Source: Baylisascaris procyonis (Eukaryota; Nematoda; Chromadorea; Rhabditida; Ascarididae). Taken from it: 64,000 nt of DNA. Positions within the stretch are counted from its first letter, which is position 1. Each line of letters opens with the position of its first letter. The notes beneath the pieces were generated by a model. That model ran no database searches. It was not told the DNA's origin and saw only the letters and a program-made list of their open reading frames with translations. The translations under genes were made by a program, and so were the position numbers. Below, in pieces: positions 52,001 to 61,270 of this stretch. Location of the stretch: NCBI GenBank assembly GCA_037389465.1, contig JAZARR010000059.1, forward strand, positions 2,875,001 to 2,939,000, written 5' to 3'.

Positions 52001-55000
52001 TCGAGGAAATGGAAGTTTTGGCACATGATTCCATAAACCGTTAATTTTTCTAGCGGAACGAGAATTAAATTCAAGACGTATGATACGTTGAAATGGATTT
52101 TGATCGTATGATGTGCTTCTAGCCTGTTCACGGTTGGTCTTCATGAACATGAAACTCACCACAAGAAGCTGTCACTTGTTTTCTCGAAGATCGCACCTCG
52201 TGACGCTGGCACATATACGTGCGTTGCTGTGGATCTCGCTGGGCAAACGCATCGAAAGCAGATTCATGTGGTGGTTGTCGGTAAGTATGACGTGCCCCTT
52301 CTCGTAGTTCCATTAATACAGAAATGCGTTAGATAACCGTTCTAAGGTACACGATTTTGTCTCCGAAGTCATCCTTCGCGCCCTTACTTTGCCTTTCCCG
52401 AGTCACCTCGAATAAACTTTTGAACTTTGCTGTTGGTTGTGTTGTCTTCTTCCTTTGGCCAGAAACCGTCCCCCTCCATTACAATGCTGGCAACTACATC
52501 AAAAGGCGGAATTTTATAAATAGTCGCATGTATCCGAGAAGGCGGTCATATTTAGCGAATAATCGAATAATGCTGATCTCGCCGAAAAATAACTATTCAT
52601 CTACTCATCCTGGAATACTTAATGTCGGATTATTGCGTTCATAAGGTTCTTTTAGGCTTTAAAAAGACAGCGTTGCTTTAGGTTGTTCGAAAGAGTTCAA
52701 ATCGAGGTTTAACTGAACGATGGGATGGTTGAATGTTGCAGCAATCAAATATCGCTCTATTTACATAATGCAGTTGATTCACCAATTAACTTGCTTTGTT
52801 TTTTGCTGAGTCAGTTAACAGGTATTTCGTTATGCACTAGTTGTCATGTGGTGCTAATGCCTAGTATAAATTTGATATGTTAGCACTGTATATGAAGATG
52901 TGATGATCAAAGCTTACCTGATATTTGGGCTGCTCAAATAGGTTATCGTCTTACGAGAATCATCGCTGTCATAGGCATTTAAGACAATAAACTCGCAGAA
53001 CATCAATTATTCAATTTTTTCTGGCCTTTATTTTGTTGGATGCATGAATGTATCGTTTGAAATGCGAGATTCGGTGCGGGAACTTGCTTAGCATCGATTA
53101 CGCTCATAAGAAATAGCTGTCATTTGTTAATATCCTTCCGTATGTATATTTCATAGAATCGTCCGACTGAAAGGAGGGAGGAGAGGAGCTGAAGCGTGAA
53201 GGAATATGTTGAATTTTACTAAATGAGAGGTCCAATGTTTTGTTATATGCAGCTCTTTTTCAGGATTATTGTTGCCCGGTAAATGCAATGCCGCACACGT
53301 TGTTTAAAAAGTGTGCGCAACTACTGTGCGTTTGCGTAATGTGTGCGCAACTGTAATCTACTGAAGTCTCTATGTGTTGCTCAAAATGGTGAATAAGCAT
53401 TGTCAGAGGTAACCGGTGGGTAGTGTTCTGTGTTTTGAGCCTTTCACAATTCCTCATTTACTTCATAAAGTCGTTCATATTTTGAAACACAACATGAGGG
53501 AATATTGTTATGGAACAGTTGGACATGCTTAAAACGGAACAAGTCATTAAACGATGATTAAATGAAGTGCGATGCTAATTTTGTTAAGCGTTAGCTTTGA
53601 TTTGAAATGTGATTGTTGACTCTTTTAGTTGATGCTGTGCTAATTTTAGCATCGATCGAATGGAATGAGAAAGAACACGTCGTGGGCGCAATGCTTGGTG
53701 AATCACTTACAGTCGACTGTGGAGCGAGTGGCGAGCCTCAGCCAGAAATCGAAATCACAGATGCGGACGGCGAGCCGCTTAAAGGTCATTTAGTTTAACC
53801 TTTATTTTTATTACCATCTTCCTCTTCTTTTGAGAGTGCTAATTCCGGAATTTCTGGCAATCAGAGGTGACGTGCATGGATGTTCTCCTCCTCGGAAGAT
53901 GTGTAATCCGACGGGTGAGTCTTTAACACCTCACAGACCAGACGATTTAAACTTTTATGTTCGGGCTGGGGCCGCTATGCTCCAACCGGAAGTCTTATCC
54001 TTGCGAGAGACAAATAGGTGGAAAACACCTTAGTATAGCTTATCTTAACACAAAAGGCGCCATTTGCATTCTGCCATTAGGTGCAGGCCAATACCTTAGC
54101 CGAACGTTTCTTTCATCTTCGTTGTGGTGTTTTTTGTTGTTTATAGAAGCAAATCCTATGGTCGGATATCAGTGGAAAGGCACCAATGATTCATTCGAGG
54201 AATGCGCTCGAATCGGTGATGTACCATTGAATCAGATATTGCCATCTTTCCGCTAAAGCGATATTATGAAATCAGAATCTTTTTGCTCATAAGAATATTT
54301 TCCCCTGATGAAGTTCACTGGTTAGTTTTTTCAAGTGTACGCATTTCGAAATGTTTGATTGTTCTATATTCTAGAGTCGGAGTTTACGGTGGCAGGATCT
54401 GAGGTTACGATAGAGCATTTAACCAAGTTCTATCAAGACCGTATCGTTAAGTGCCTGGCCGTACAAGAATTCAAGGAATATGATACGACGAGTGTCGAAC
54501 AAAATGAGATTAAAATCGACGTTTGGTGTGAGTTAATCTTTTAGCCGAGTAAAATTATCCTAATTCCCTCATTAATAAGTGCTATTTATCTCCATCGTTT
54601 CGAAGAGTTTAATTCTTCCTCACTATTTCAACGATTTTTTCTATTCAAAAATTTCTGAATAGCGACTATCGGGCGAGATAGGCCTTCATTGAATCTTTAC
54701 GAAGGTTCCTTGAGGAGTAATTGGGGCGCATCCTTGTAGCTCGTATTTCGTAAGTGGTTTCTACACAAGTAAATGTTGGCTCGAAAATTGTGTTAGCAAA
54801 ATGCTATTGCGTGCATTGCCTCGTTGCCACAATTTCATTTATCTTCACGAATCGCATCAATGAATCACTCGAACTTTCAAGTGCTTTTCTCCATATTCCA
54901 ATTGTGAAGTTGAAAAGCCGATAAAACATCACTGGGGAAGGAGTGACGTAGATAGAATGCGGGAAAGAGAGCGAACGAAAAGTAGAGAGTTCTTTGCACT

Positions 55001-58000
55001 ATCTCGACTGTGGTAAGAAGAGGAGGTGTGAAGTCTGTGGTTCAGCAGCTTGGCTAGACGTATAGCGCACGCTCTTTATAGATTTCGTCCACTCATCCTC
55101 TCATGTCCGATTCTTCCACAGTCACTGTTTATCCGTCAGTCGATTTCATAGGTCGGCTGGAAAATTTGGAACTGTAATTATGTAACAATATTGTTTCGAG
55201 AGGTTCTAACAGGCTGCTATACTTGAGTCTAAATGAGCAGTAATGAAGCTGCTCTTCGAGCCTTATAGACAGAACCACATATGGAAGCGTGTTGGTAGCT
55301 GGATTTTGAAAACAATTTTACCGTTTTCACGGCAAGTAACATTTGTCATATTATTGCAGTTGCTCCAGAATTCGCTTCGCCATTGATTGAGCGTCATGCT
55401 ATCACGGGTCAAATGGCTATCCTGCACTGCAATACCTCTTCGTCGAACCCACCGGCCAGACACTTCCGTTTCTTAAAGGATACGAAAATATTGAACGACG
55501 TGGAGAAATACGAGCTGCACTTTGATGTCGAGCATCAGAGTGCAATTTTTAAGGTGGCTCGTTTTCAATACCGCTTACTTTTCGCACTCACTGTTTTGGG
55601 GTATAACTGAACTTGAGTTCTTATCACTTTGCAGTCGGAAGCCTTGAAACATACGTTATCGAAGCAATAAATCCCAGATTATCTTATCAGTACATTTCCT
55701 GTCCTATCGTTAAGGTAGACTGAAGTGATTCCGGCAGATTCAGAATTCCTTTTTTTCTTTTCTTTTTGCAGTTGAGGTTTTTATTATCGGCGATTTCTAC
55801 CAATAGGTACGACTTGCCGAAATCCTTGAAAATTGTTTCCACATTGCAGATCCTTGCAGTGGAGGAGGACGATTTCGGTGAATATACCTGCGAAGCTAGT
55901 AATGGCAAAGCTAAATCGCACCAAACAATCATTCTTAGAGAAGCGAGTAAGTGCTCACATTTGTAACCTTGCAGTAATTTCCTCTGATCAAAACAAGATT
56001 CTTCTCACATCCATTCTATTTATCCAAAAATCGGTCATAATGATAGCACAATAGCAATATTTCAGTTTAGATATCCGAAAATAGCGCTCAAACTTTGGTG
56101 AGCGCAAAGCTCAATTAATCTTTTCACGAATAAACGTTTCTTCTCTCCGACAAAGCCATGTGCTAACTAAAGAAGAGTTGACCCTACTACTGCAACTTCT
56201 ATGTTCAGCGATTCTGTTACTGTAGTTAAATTTCAAACGCTTAGTTGATCAGAACTGTAAATTCAAGCCTTCAGCAAATGCTTGGCTTAACAAATATTTG
56301 TTCAAACATTACTTGATTAAATATGACGATATGTTGCGTAGCAAGTGGCGATGAAGTATAAAATAGCATATTTTTTATAGTTATTAAATTTGTCCAACAT
56401 TGTGGTTATGTTTATTATGCAGTGAGTGTACTAAATAGTTTTAGACCCACCGGATGAAGTACATGCATCTCTTTATAAAATCGGTACGGATACAATTTTG
56501 TGGAAGATCGAGCAGGTTGATGACGAAGAGCTACCGATCCTGACTTATACCATCGAGTTCATCAGAAGAGGTCTCTTCGACGATGTAGTGGTACGCATTC
56601 AACAAACTCAAGCCAAAAAATTTTAAACCTTGACGTTAAACAACCATAATCTATTGGCTTAATAATTTCGTCCACTCCGAGTGCGCCTATCAGTATTGCT
56701 GCTTAAAACATAGCGTTAGCTCGTTGTAGGCATTGCATACAGGATGCAAATTTCGATGCAATTAAATTTTTCACGATTCTGTGACTCTTTTAATCAGATA
56801 TTTCATTGTGCCACAAATATGAGTAATTGAAAATGAATCAAATGATAATGCTGCCTATTTTTGTTTTGGAATAATAGCCCTCATAAATTAACCACTTTTA
56901 TGAAAACGGTTACACTTCATAAGTGCAAAACTTTGCGCTAATTGTGTTCGAGTATGCTAGGCTCGGATATACGATGAATAAATCATTTAACGTTTGAACG
57001 AATAGCCGATTCATTTCTAAATCAAATTCACAATTAGGCTATCAAGTGCATACGAGCGGTACGCTAAGTTGAACATTCTTCTGATGCCCGATAGTGGTAA
57101 CTGTTAGGCTGATTCACACTCGTAATCCATAGTGAGAGTTCGTTCGTTGCAGGCATCCGAGCAGAAATTAGATACTGAGAAGACATGGCGAACGCACGGC
57201 TCACGATTGACCACACCTGCCAGTATGTCATTTTTGAAAAATCGAGATCGTGCTTACCTTTTTCATTGCTTCCCTCAATATTGGTAGCAAACAATAACAC
57301 ACTTCTTTATCACCTACATCCTGAAACAGCTGTTCGAAACAGATAGCAGGGTAATTGTTTCATCCGGATCTAACGTTTTTAGTAGGTCTCGACCCATTCT
57401 ATAGACGTATTTTGAAGATGTTTTGAATACGCTAAGGAAGATGCGTTACGCCTTTATGCACTGCACTGATAAATCTCATTAGTAATGGTGGTTTTTCAAG
57501 TAGCTTAGTGTATCTCATATCAATTTTTTCTTCCTTGATTCGCAAAGAATTTGCAACAAAAATCGATTTTCGTTGCCGCATTTATTTTTATCATTGTTTC
57601 AATAATCAGTAAATTTTTCCGTATTGTTGTTGAACCAAGAATTTGATATAGTTGAGCTGTGAGTTTCTGGATTCAGCATCCTTTAAAATGCAGATGTTTG
57701 GCATGGAAACTTTTCTCTAGCGTTTTCGTAAATCTTTCCTGCTTGGGAAGCTCTGGTCGGAATTCCCTGTGTTTGGATCGCTACAAAGATGTTATCAGGG
57801 CGGTATTAGGATGAAGTAATACTTTTGCAAAACTTTTCTCTATCAAATAGCTTTGCTATGCAGATCATCAAATGTTGTTGCAGTGAGAAATAGCGTATAC
57901 GAAGTGAGAGGACTGCGACAGAATACGGAGTACGTATTCCGATTAACTGCACAGAACGAAGCTGGCTCAAGCGATCCTGTCATTCTGATCGCAAAAACGC

Positions 58001-58104
58001 TTGAAAAAGAGGAATTGGAGGAGGACAAGAAGAAGAGAGTCTCGAGTGCTACCACTGCGACTTCTTCAGCCGCGCTGCTCATCCTTGCTATTATTCTCCT
58101 TTAG
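32085..58104 (+). CDS. rig-3: RIG-3-like Ig/fibronectin III GPI-anchored surface protein (11 exons, 505 aa)
   Basis: Exons: 32085-32157, 51161-51362, 52123-52280, 53650-53784, 54147-54215, 54375-54527, 55360-55553, 55850-55946, 56445-56590, 57153-57222, 57884-58104, total 1518 nt, all GT-AG, phases continuous. Order: signal peptide (1-24); Ig1 (C62, W77, C125 in DAGTYTC); Ig2 (C168, W199, C239, extra C209); Ig3 (C287, C342 in DFGEYTC, no core Trp); FN3 about 361-470 with [20 protein letters not shown]; a charged linker; and a hydrophobic end (LLILAIILL) with small residues before it, typical of a GPI signal. N-glycosylation sequons are at N203 and N288. C. elegans RIG-3, as I recall, has similar domains and length (about 487 aa) and acts in neurons to limit acetylcholine receptor potentiation via Wnt/ROR signalling. 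The fold is secure; rig-3 orthology is inferred, and another IgSF member is possible. Confidence 0.82.
37609..37642 (+). other. G-rich tract with G-quadruplex pattern
   Basis: Five G runs of three or more (37609-37611, 37619-37621, 37623-37625, 37627-37638, 37640-37642) are separated by short spacers. This fits the usual intramolecular G-quadruplex rule on the + strand, which is also the transcribed RNA sense of the surrounding intron. Confidence 0.7.
39050..39132. repeat. Polypyrimidine tract
   Basis: About 80 bases almost entirely C and T, with CCCCTCCCCCCTCCTCC at its core, ending about 260 bases before the minisatellite. It resembles several shorter Pu/Py tracts seen at 2735, 6870, 10705, 13608, 43875, 47280 and 48450. 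Confidence 0.8.
39392..43815. repeat. 37-bp minisatellite, about 120 copies, with higher-order structure
   Basis: A nearly perfect tandem array of a 37-bp unit that includes GTGAGCTATCTATAG and two CTATAG palindromes 7 bases apart. It spans about 4424 bp, or 119.6 units. Units differ mainly at one site, TTTCTCTCT (B) or TTTCTATCT (A); rare variants are near 40281, 40408 and 41722. The first 27 or so units are all B. From about 40.4 kb an A/B order recurs, showing segmental duplication. The array contains no open frame and no spacers. Confidence 0.98.
43816..48450. other. Intronic stretch between minisatellite and fold-back
   Basis: Begins with a pyrimidine-rich run at 43875-43920. Two stretches are open on both strands (45244-45676 and 46643-47188) without recognisable protein similarity. 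A tandem doublet of GCGTACTCCC occurs at about 46301-46321 and a G-run at 47291-47300. A strong 10-bp hairpin lies at 48159-48189. Confidence 0.5.
48159..48189. other. Perfect 10-bp hairpin
   Basis: TATCCCGGCT (48159-48168) pairs exactly with AGCCGGGATA (48180-48189) across an 11-nt loop. It stands out in AT-rich sequence. No T-run follows that would suggest a Pol III terminator, and no function is evident. Confidence 0.6.
48452..48482 (+). other. G-quadruplex motif with six G runs
   Basis: G runs at 48452-48454, 48457-48459, 48461-48465, 48469-48471, 48475-48477 and 48479-48482 are separated by 1-3 bases. This is a dense pattern for quadruplex formation. It lies about 80 bases before the fold-back structure. 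Confidence 0.75.
48560..48976. repeat. Fold-back inverted repeat interrupted by (AT)n
   Basis: Outer arms 48560-48611 and 48928-48976 are inverted copies (one substitution and a T8/T5 length difference). Inner arms 48819-48840 and 48906-48927 are perfect inverted 22-mers on either side of an (AT)n run. On the right the two arms abut; on the left they are separated by about 207 bases of unique sequence. It could be a non-autonomous fold-back transposon, a template-switch rearrangement at the AT run, or an assembly artefact. Confidence 0.9.
48840..48906. repeat. (AT)n microsatellite, about 33 repeats
   Basis: Uninterrupted AT dinucleotide repeat forming the tip of the fold-back. It produces spurious Ile-Tyr repeat open frames on both strands. 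Confidence 0.98.
48975..49059. repeat. (AT)n microsatellite, about 42 repeats
   Basis: A second uninterrupted AT run directly abutting the right outer arm of the fold-back. It is followed abruptly by GC-rich sequence (CCCGCGACACTGCACG). Confidence 0.98.
49060..50450. other. GC-richer block with long minus-strand frames, unassigned
   Basis: This stretch is visibly less AT-rich than its surroundings and carries minus-strand open frames at 49179-49451 and 50050-50448 (132 codons, including [20 protein letters not shown]) plus a second minus frame at 50064-50366. I do not recognise any domain. Candidates are a degenerate transposable element abutting the AT run, or a nested gene. Confidence 0.25.
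51161..51362 (+). CDS. rig-3: rig-3-like exon 2: Ig1 first half
   Basis: 202 nt after CCTTTCAG. It encodes [20 protein letters not shown], then the B-strand GTFRVSC with C62 and the C-strand QLSW with W77, ending in phase 2 before GTAGAT. Confidence 0.9.
51363..52122 (+). other. rig-3: rig-3-like intron 2 (760 bp)
   Basis: No feature recognised. A palindrome ATCCATGGAT lies near 51575. Ig1 is complete without any extra exon here. Confidence 0.75.
52123..52280 (+). CDS. rig-3: rig-3-like exon 3: Ig1 second half
   Basis: 158 nt. It encodes a stretch ending [20 protein letters not shown], the classic Ig F-strand with C125, and the final strand [11 protein letters not shown]. Acceptor CTTCTAG; donor GTAAGT; leaves in phase 1. 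Confidence 0.95.
52281..53649 (+). other. rig-3: rig-3-like intron 3 (1369 bp)
   Basis: Contains a purine-rich run at 53166-53190 and two copies of GTGTGCGCAACT (53311-53322 and 53341-53352) in direct orientation. No exon recognised. Confidence 0.7.
53650..53784 (+). CDS. rig-3: rig-3-like exon 4: Ig2 first part
   Basis: 135 nt, phase 1 in and out. It encodes [20 protein letters not shown], then [16 protein letters not shown] with C168. The pattern L-V-C-x-ASGEPQP is typical of an I-set Ig B strand. Donor GTCATT is weak but frame-preserving. Confidence 0.93.
53785..54146 (+). other. rig-3: rig-3-like intron 4 (362 bp)
   Basis: Ends TTTATAG. No additional exon recognised; the AG at about 53871 is followed by sequence without Ig similarity. 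Confidence 0.7.
54147..54215 (+). CDS. rig-3: rig-3-like exon 5: 69-nt symmetric exon with Ig2 tryptophan
   Basis: Phase 1 in and out, 23 codons. It encodes [20 protein letters not shown] and ARI. The YQWKG supplies the Ig2 C-strand Trp (W199) that would otherwise be missing, and carries a sequon (NDS, N203) and an extra Cys (C209). Splice sites are TTATAG and GTGATG. Because it is symmetric, the gene could also skip it. Confidence 0.8.
54375..54527 (+). CDS. rig-3: rig-3-like exon 6: Ig2 second part
   Basis: 153 nt, phase 1 in and out. It encodes [20 protein letters not shown], then [12 protein letters not shown] with C239, the F-strand cysteine, and a linker ending KIDVW. Acceptor TTCTAG; donor GTGAGT. 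Confidence 0.92.
54528..55359 (+). other. rig-3: rig-3-like intron 6 (832 bp)
   Basis: Begins GTGAGT and ends TATTGCAG. Nothing further recognised. Confidence 0.8.
55360..55553 (+). CDS. rig-3: rig-3-like exon 7: Ig3 first part
   Basis: 194 nt. It encodes [20 protein letters not shown], then [20 protein letters not shown] with C287 and a sequon at N288. The usual C-strand Trp is replaced by Phe. Ends in phase 0 before GTGGCT. Confidence 0.93.
55850..55946 (+). CDS. rig-3: rig-3-like exon 8: Ig3 second part
   Basis: 97 nt. It encodes [20 protein letters not shown] with C342, then [12 protein letters not shown], a textbook end of an Ig domain. Leaves in phase 1 before GTAAGT. Confidence 0.95.
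55947..56444 (+). other. rig-3: rig-3-like intron 8 (498 bp)
   Basis: No feature recognised. Confidence 0.8.
56445..56590 (+). CDS. rig-3: rig-3-like exon 9: FN3 first half
   Basis: 146 nt. It encodes [20 protein letters not shown] and then [20 protein letters not shown]. The PP start, the TILW B-strand and the Y-x-I-E-F C-strand are the fibronectin III pattern. Ends in phase 0 before GTACGC. Confidence 0.92.
56591..57152 (+). other. rig-3: rig-3-like intron 9 (562 bp)
   Basis: Ends CGTTGCAG. No feature recognised. Confidence 0.8.
57153..57222 (+). CDS. rig-3: rig-3-like exon 10: 70-nt FN3 middle exon
   Basis: It encodes [20 protein letters not shown] and TPA, supplying the conserved FN3 Trp between the C and E strands. 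It was found from the gap between exons 9 and 11, which cannot be joined directly in frame. Entry phase 0, exit phase 1, splice sites TTGCAG and GTATGT. Confidence 0.8.
57223..57883 (+). other. rig-3: rig-3-like intron 10 (661 bp)
   Basis: Two acceptor-like AGs stand near the end (57863 and 57883). Only the second keeps frame with exon 10; using the first would hit a stop. Confidence 0.75.
57884..58104 (+). CDS. rig-3: rig-3-like exon 11: FN3 end, linker and GPI signal
   Basis: 221 nt with TAG at 58102-58104. It encodes [20 protein letters not shown], then [14 protein letters not shown], the FN3 F and G strands. A charged linker ([12 protein letters not shown]) and a tail of small residues then LLILAIILL follow. 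The protein ends in the hydrophobic segment with no cytoplasmic basic tail, the hallmark of a GPI attachment signal. Confidence 0.93.
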
Positions 58105-58274
58105 TGCCGCTGGCTTTAGTCATGTGGAAATCGGGTACTGCTGAATCATTTCATTTTTTTTTGTCATTTTGACAATTTTTCTTCCGAAGAAATTGTCTCT
58201 CATGTGCCGTCCATAATTGTCGGATGCTGCCATAGCGTCTTGAGGGCATTTTTTCAACATCAGACTTTGTTTAT

Positions 58275-58367
<93 letters not shown>

Positions 58368-59247
58368 GTGGTGCGTTGATGAGCTGCGTTTTGTGTTGTT
58401 TTTCTTCCTTTGTCCAAGAGCTTGCCTTTAATTCTACATTATCGTTTTGCATTCTACCACTCTTCTGATAATGTCACAGAGTTTCACTTAATGAATCGTA
58501 TTTCACCAATGTTTCTGTTGTATACTGAGCCATCATTTTCGATAATCTATTGTTGCGTTCAATTTCGCATATTGTTGAATGTGGGATGTTTCATTTAGCG
58601 TAACGATCCAAATGAGGGGATGACCGGGAGAACAGCTAACCAGTCCTCGAGTGGTCTTAGGCTGAATGCCTTTTAAATTGGTCATAAGACTGGCAATTGT
58701 TAGTGGTCTTTGCTTACTTGGCCACAAAAGAGTGTCATGTTAGCAGCATGGTAAAAGTGGCAAAATTAACGCATAAGGTGTAGGAAGCAGTTGACACTCA
58801 ATGAAGCCAAATTCAAACGTGGTGTTTGGAAGGGAGTTGTTGGTTGTGTTGTTTGTTGTAGTGATTCACAGAAATATACCGCTTTCTATTAAGCTGGATG
58901 CTTCTTTTTAATGAGGCCACAGTGTTGTTGTCTGTCGCATAATATTATTGTTTCTAAAATCGCCTCTTCACAATCTGGTTCGACTATAACATTTATTTCA
59001 GAGTAAGGCGGCCTCTCGATTGCATCAGTGTCACTTCTTAAGCGTATCTATTATTCCTGTGTAGTGAAAATAAAGGGAGTGAACAGCTCGAAAATGTTTG
59101 TACAATGTACTGTCATTATTGGGTGCTTTGAAGCTTTATGCGTTTTGTGCTTCGCTTTGTGCTATTGGCATAGCTACTGTGAAGTATTCGATGTTAATAA
59201 ATTGCTTTGTAAATTGTTGAATAATTGAAAAACATTTGTTTAATAAA
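58105..59247 (+). other. Possible 3' UTR and downstream DNA of the rig-3-like gene
   Basis: The nearest canonical AATAAA hexamers are at 59196-59201 and 59242-59247, about 1.1 kb past the stop. An acceptor-like TTATTTCAG ends at 59001, so a spliced noncoding terminal exon is conceivable. If the transcript reaches these signals, its pre-mRNA contains the (AT)n run at 58278-58364. A nearer variant poly(A) signal is equally possible. A 66-codon open frame at 59028-59228 has no recognisable similarity. Confidence 0.35.
58278..58364. repeat. (AT)n microsatellite, about 43 repeats
   Basis: Uninterrupted AT run starting 174 bases after the rig-3-like stop codon. Unlike the pair at 48.8-49.1 kb it has no inverted flanking arms. 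Confidence 0.98.
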
Positions 59248-60339
59248 ATCGTTCATTTATATGCGTTGTGATGAACGAGTAAGCCATTTCATGGCAAACA
59301 TATCAAAGCACCGGCCTTCCATCTGCATCGCATTTGCAATCAACGCACAGCTGCAAAATATCTAATATTCACAGTCACATTCGGCTGATTTATACGTCAA
59401 CACTGTTTGGCGACAAGCAACAACGTTGCCCGAGATCTAAGCTCCCGACTTTCCGCTTGAAAGATGCCTTAGCTCAATAAGCTGCTATGCGTGCTTTCAT
59501 TGGCAGCTATGTGTTGTTTAGGCGCTTGCCGGTGTGCATATAATGCGGCAAGCTTTATAAGCTCTTAACCCGAACAATCAGATTAGACTGACTTCATTTG
59601 GGATTAGTCATTGAAAAGATTTCAAAGCTTTGCATGTGTTTCCCATTTACTCGAAATCAAGTTAAAACAAATTTTAAGTGTCGATGTAGTTCGCTTGCTG
59701 TTGGAGTCATGGTGGAGCATCTTCTAAGGATACTGCGGCAGGCTGCAAATTATCGCTAAACGTTGCACTGATAATTTATGATTGTATCCCAATATATGCC
59801 GGCGATCGGATGGAAAAAGCATGATGCGTGGGTTCGAGGGTCAGAAGAAAATGAGACGATGGGATTCTTTTCTTCATGCAACCTTCAAACACCAGAATGC
59901 ACTTAAAGATTGCCATTTTTACAAAAGAAAAAATTGTGGATGGCTATCAGAAGTTCAATGAAAAGGATTGCTTATCACGTTAGAAAATGAATGCTTCAAG
60001 CCGAGAACAATGTTTGATCATTACCTCATAATTGTTTGCTCGACAGCGCATAGGAAAAGGCTGCAATTGCAGCTAAACATTTCTGTGGTGTTTTCTGGCA
60101 GGATAATGCGACTTTTTCTTGCAGGATTTATTAATTTTTGAGAGCCTTTTAATGCATCCGAACACAGATTTGTTCAAGTTGACCTCACTCACATGTCGTT
60201 ATTCATTATCACTCCTTAGCAAATCCTCAACAATGGCTGAGAGGATTTCAGCTATTTCCTGAAGATTGCGCAGATTCTCCTTCTTTGCCTGCCTTTGTCG
60301 TAGTTCAATTGTCGCTGCCCTATGGCACACCAACTGGCC
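59248..60339. other. Intergenic DNA, nothing recognised
   Basis: No exon, RNA gene or repeat family identified on either strand. The last hundred or so bases may include the decayed upstream part of the adjacent retroelement. Confidence 0.5.
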
Positions 60340-61270
60340 ATTGCCGTAGTGCTGTTGCATTACCTCCTTTTAGGATTGAAGTTGCAGCAAATTACCGTCT
60401 AATTTCCCTTAGCAATTTGTCGCGACCTAAGCAAATCACTGATTGCATTGAGCGTTAAAATCGCTTGTCTAAAAATAAACTACTCCAACGAAAAGCATTT
60501 TGACTTCATTCACAAAAGACCGTATATGACGCAGCCCTTACCTGCAATAAATCACAGGTACAAAATTTTAAGCGTAGATGGAGATTTCGGGGAAATTTAC
60601 GTTGATTTCTGCAAGGCCTTTGAAAGCATCAGCTTTCAATAGTTAGTGCTCAATATAGGCTCTTCCGACGTACAAGAGTGGCCGTTCAAATGTACAGAGA
60701 ATTTCTTGAGGGGGAGGTTTCGATAAGTTTTTGTTGGCGCTGTCCTCACTCAATCAGTGTGATCAAATCTAGTGTCCGTTAAGGTTTATATCAGGTCTTC
60801 TTCGACTTGTTATGTTAAACCTTCCAGTGACCAGCTGAATGGTCATGTTTATGACAGCTTCTGATTACAGAAGCTAAAACTTGTCGTGCGTTTCGGATAG
60901 CTATATCTCCTCATAGAATACACCTCCTTTAACCCATTCAGAAGTTCTAGGCTCTGGAATACTAATGTATGAAAACACTATGCTTAAAAGAGATACTAGA
61001 AATATTTCATGAGTGCTCATTTTCGAAGTATTCATATCCTGCAGTGTTTGAGGGCGAATGGATCTTTGCTGTATGGAAAAGGTTTCACAAATACGCAAGC
61101 TTTTTGTTGGAACACTCTAATAAGATATTCAATTCTTGCTCTATTAAGATGACGAAAGTGATGAAAAAACTAAGGAGATTTTTCAGTTGGATTCTACTTA
61201 AAAGATGTAGCATTTCGGATTTTAGGTATAAAGACCGGTTTTGGAAAACTGGAAACGGATTTTTTTGAAT
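60340..61270 (+). mobile_element. Degenerate non-LTR retrotransposon reverse transcriptase (CR1/Jockey-like)
   Basis: Successive frames match reverse transcriptase in the right order. NYRLISL at 60390-60410 corresponds to the NYRPISL block. RPYMTQPLPAINHRYKI then IYVDFCKAFESIS (about 60590-60636) corresponds to the catalytic D-F-x-KAFDS motif. A frame at 60685-60800 resembles the region before the GVPQGS box. The frame 60969-61268, with KVMKKLRRFFSWILLK then RYKDRFW, resembles the C-terminal region of CR1-type proteins. Stops and frameshifts break it throughout and the YADD box is not visible, so it is a dead fossil. The clade is inferred. Confidence 0.7.

Noticed and set aside
53830..54033. 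Possible extra rig-3-like exon between exons 4 and 5
   Set aside because: No Ig-like residues, and the Ig2 domain is complete with exons 4, 5 and 6.
57864..57883. Upstream acceptor for the last rig-3-like exon
   Set aside because: With the phase set by exon 10 it leads to a stop codon; the acceptor at 57883 restores the FN3 frame.
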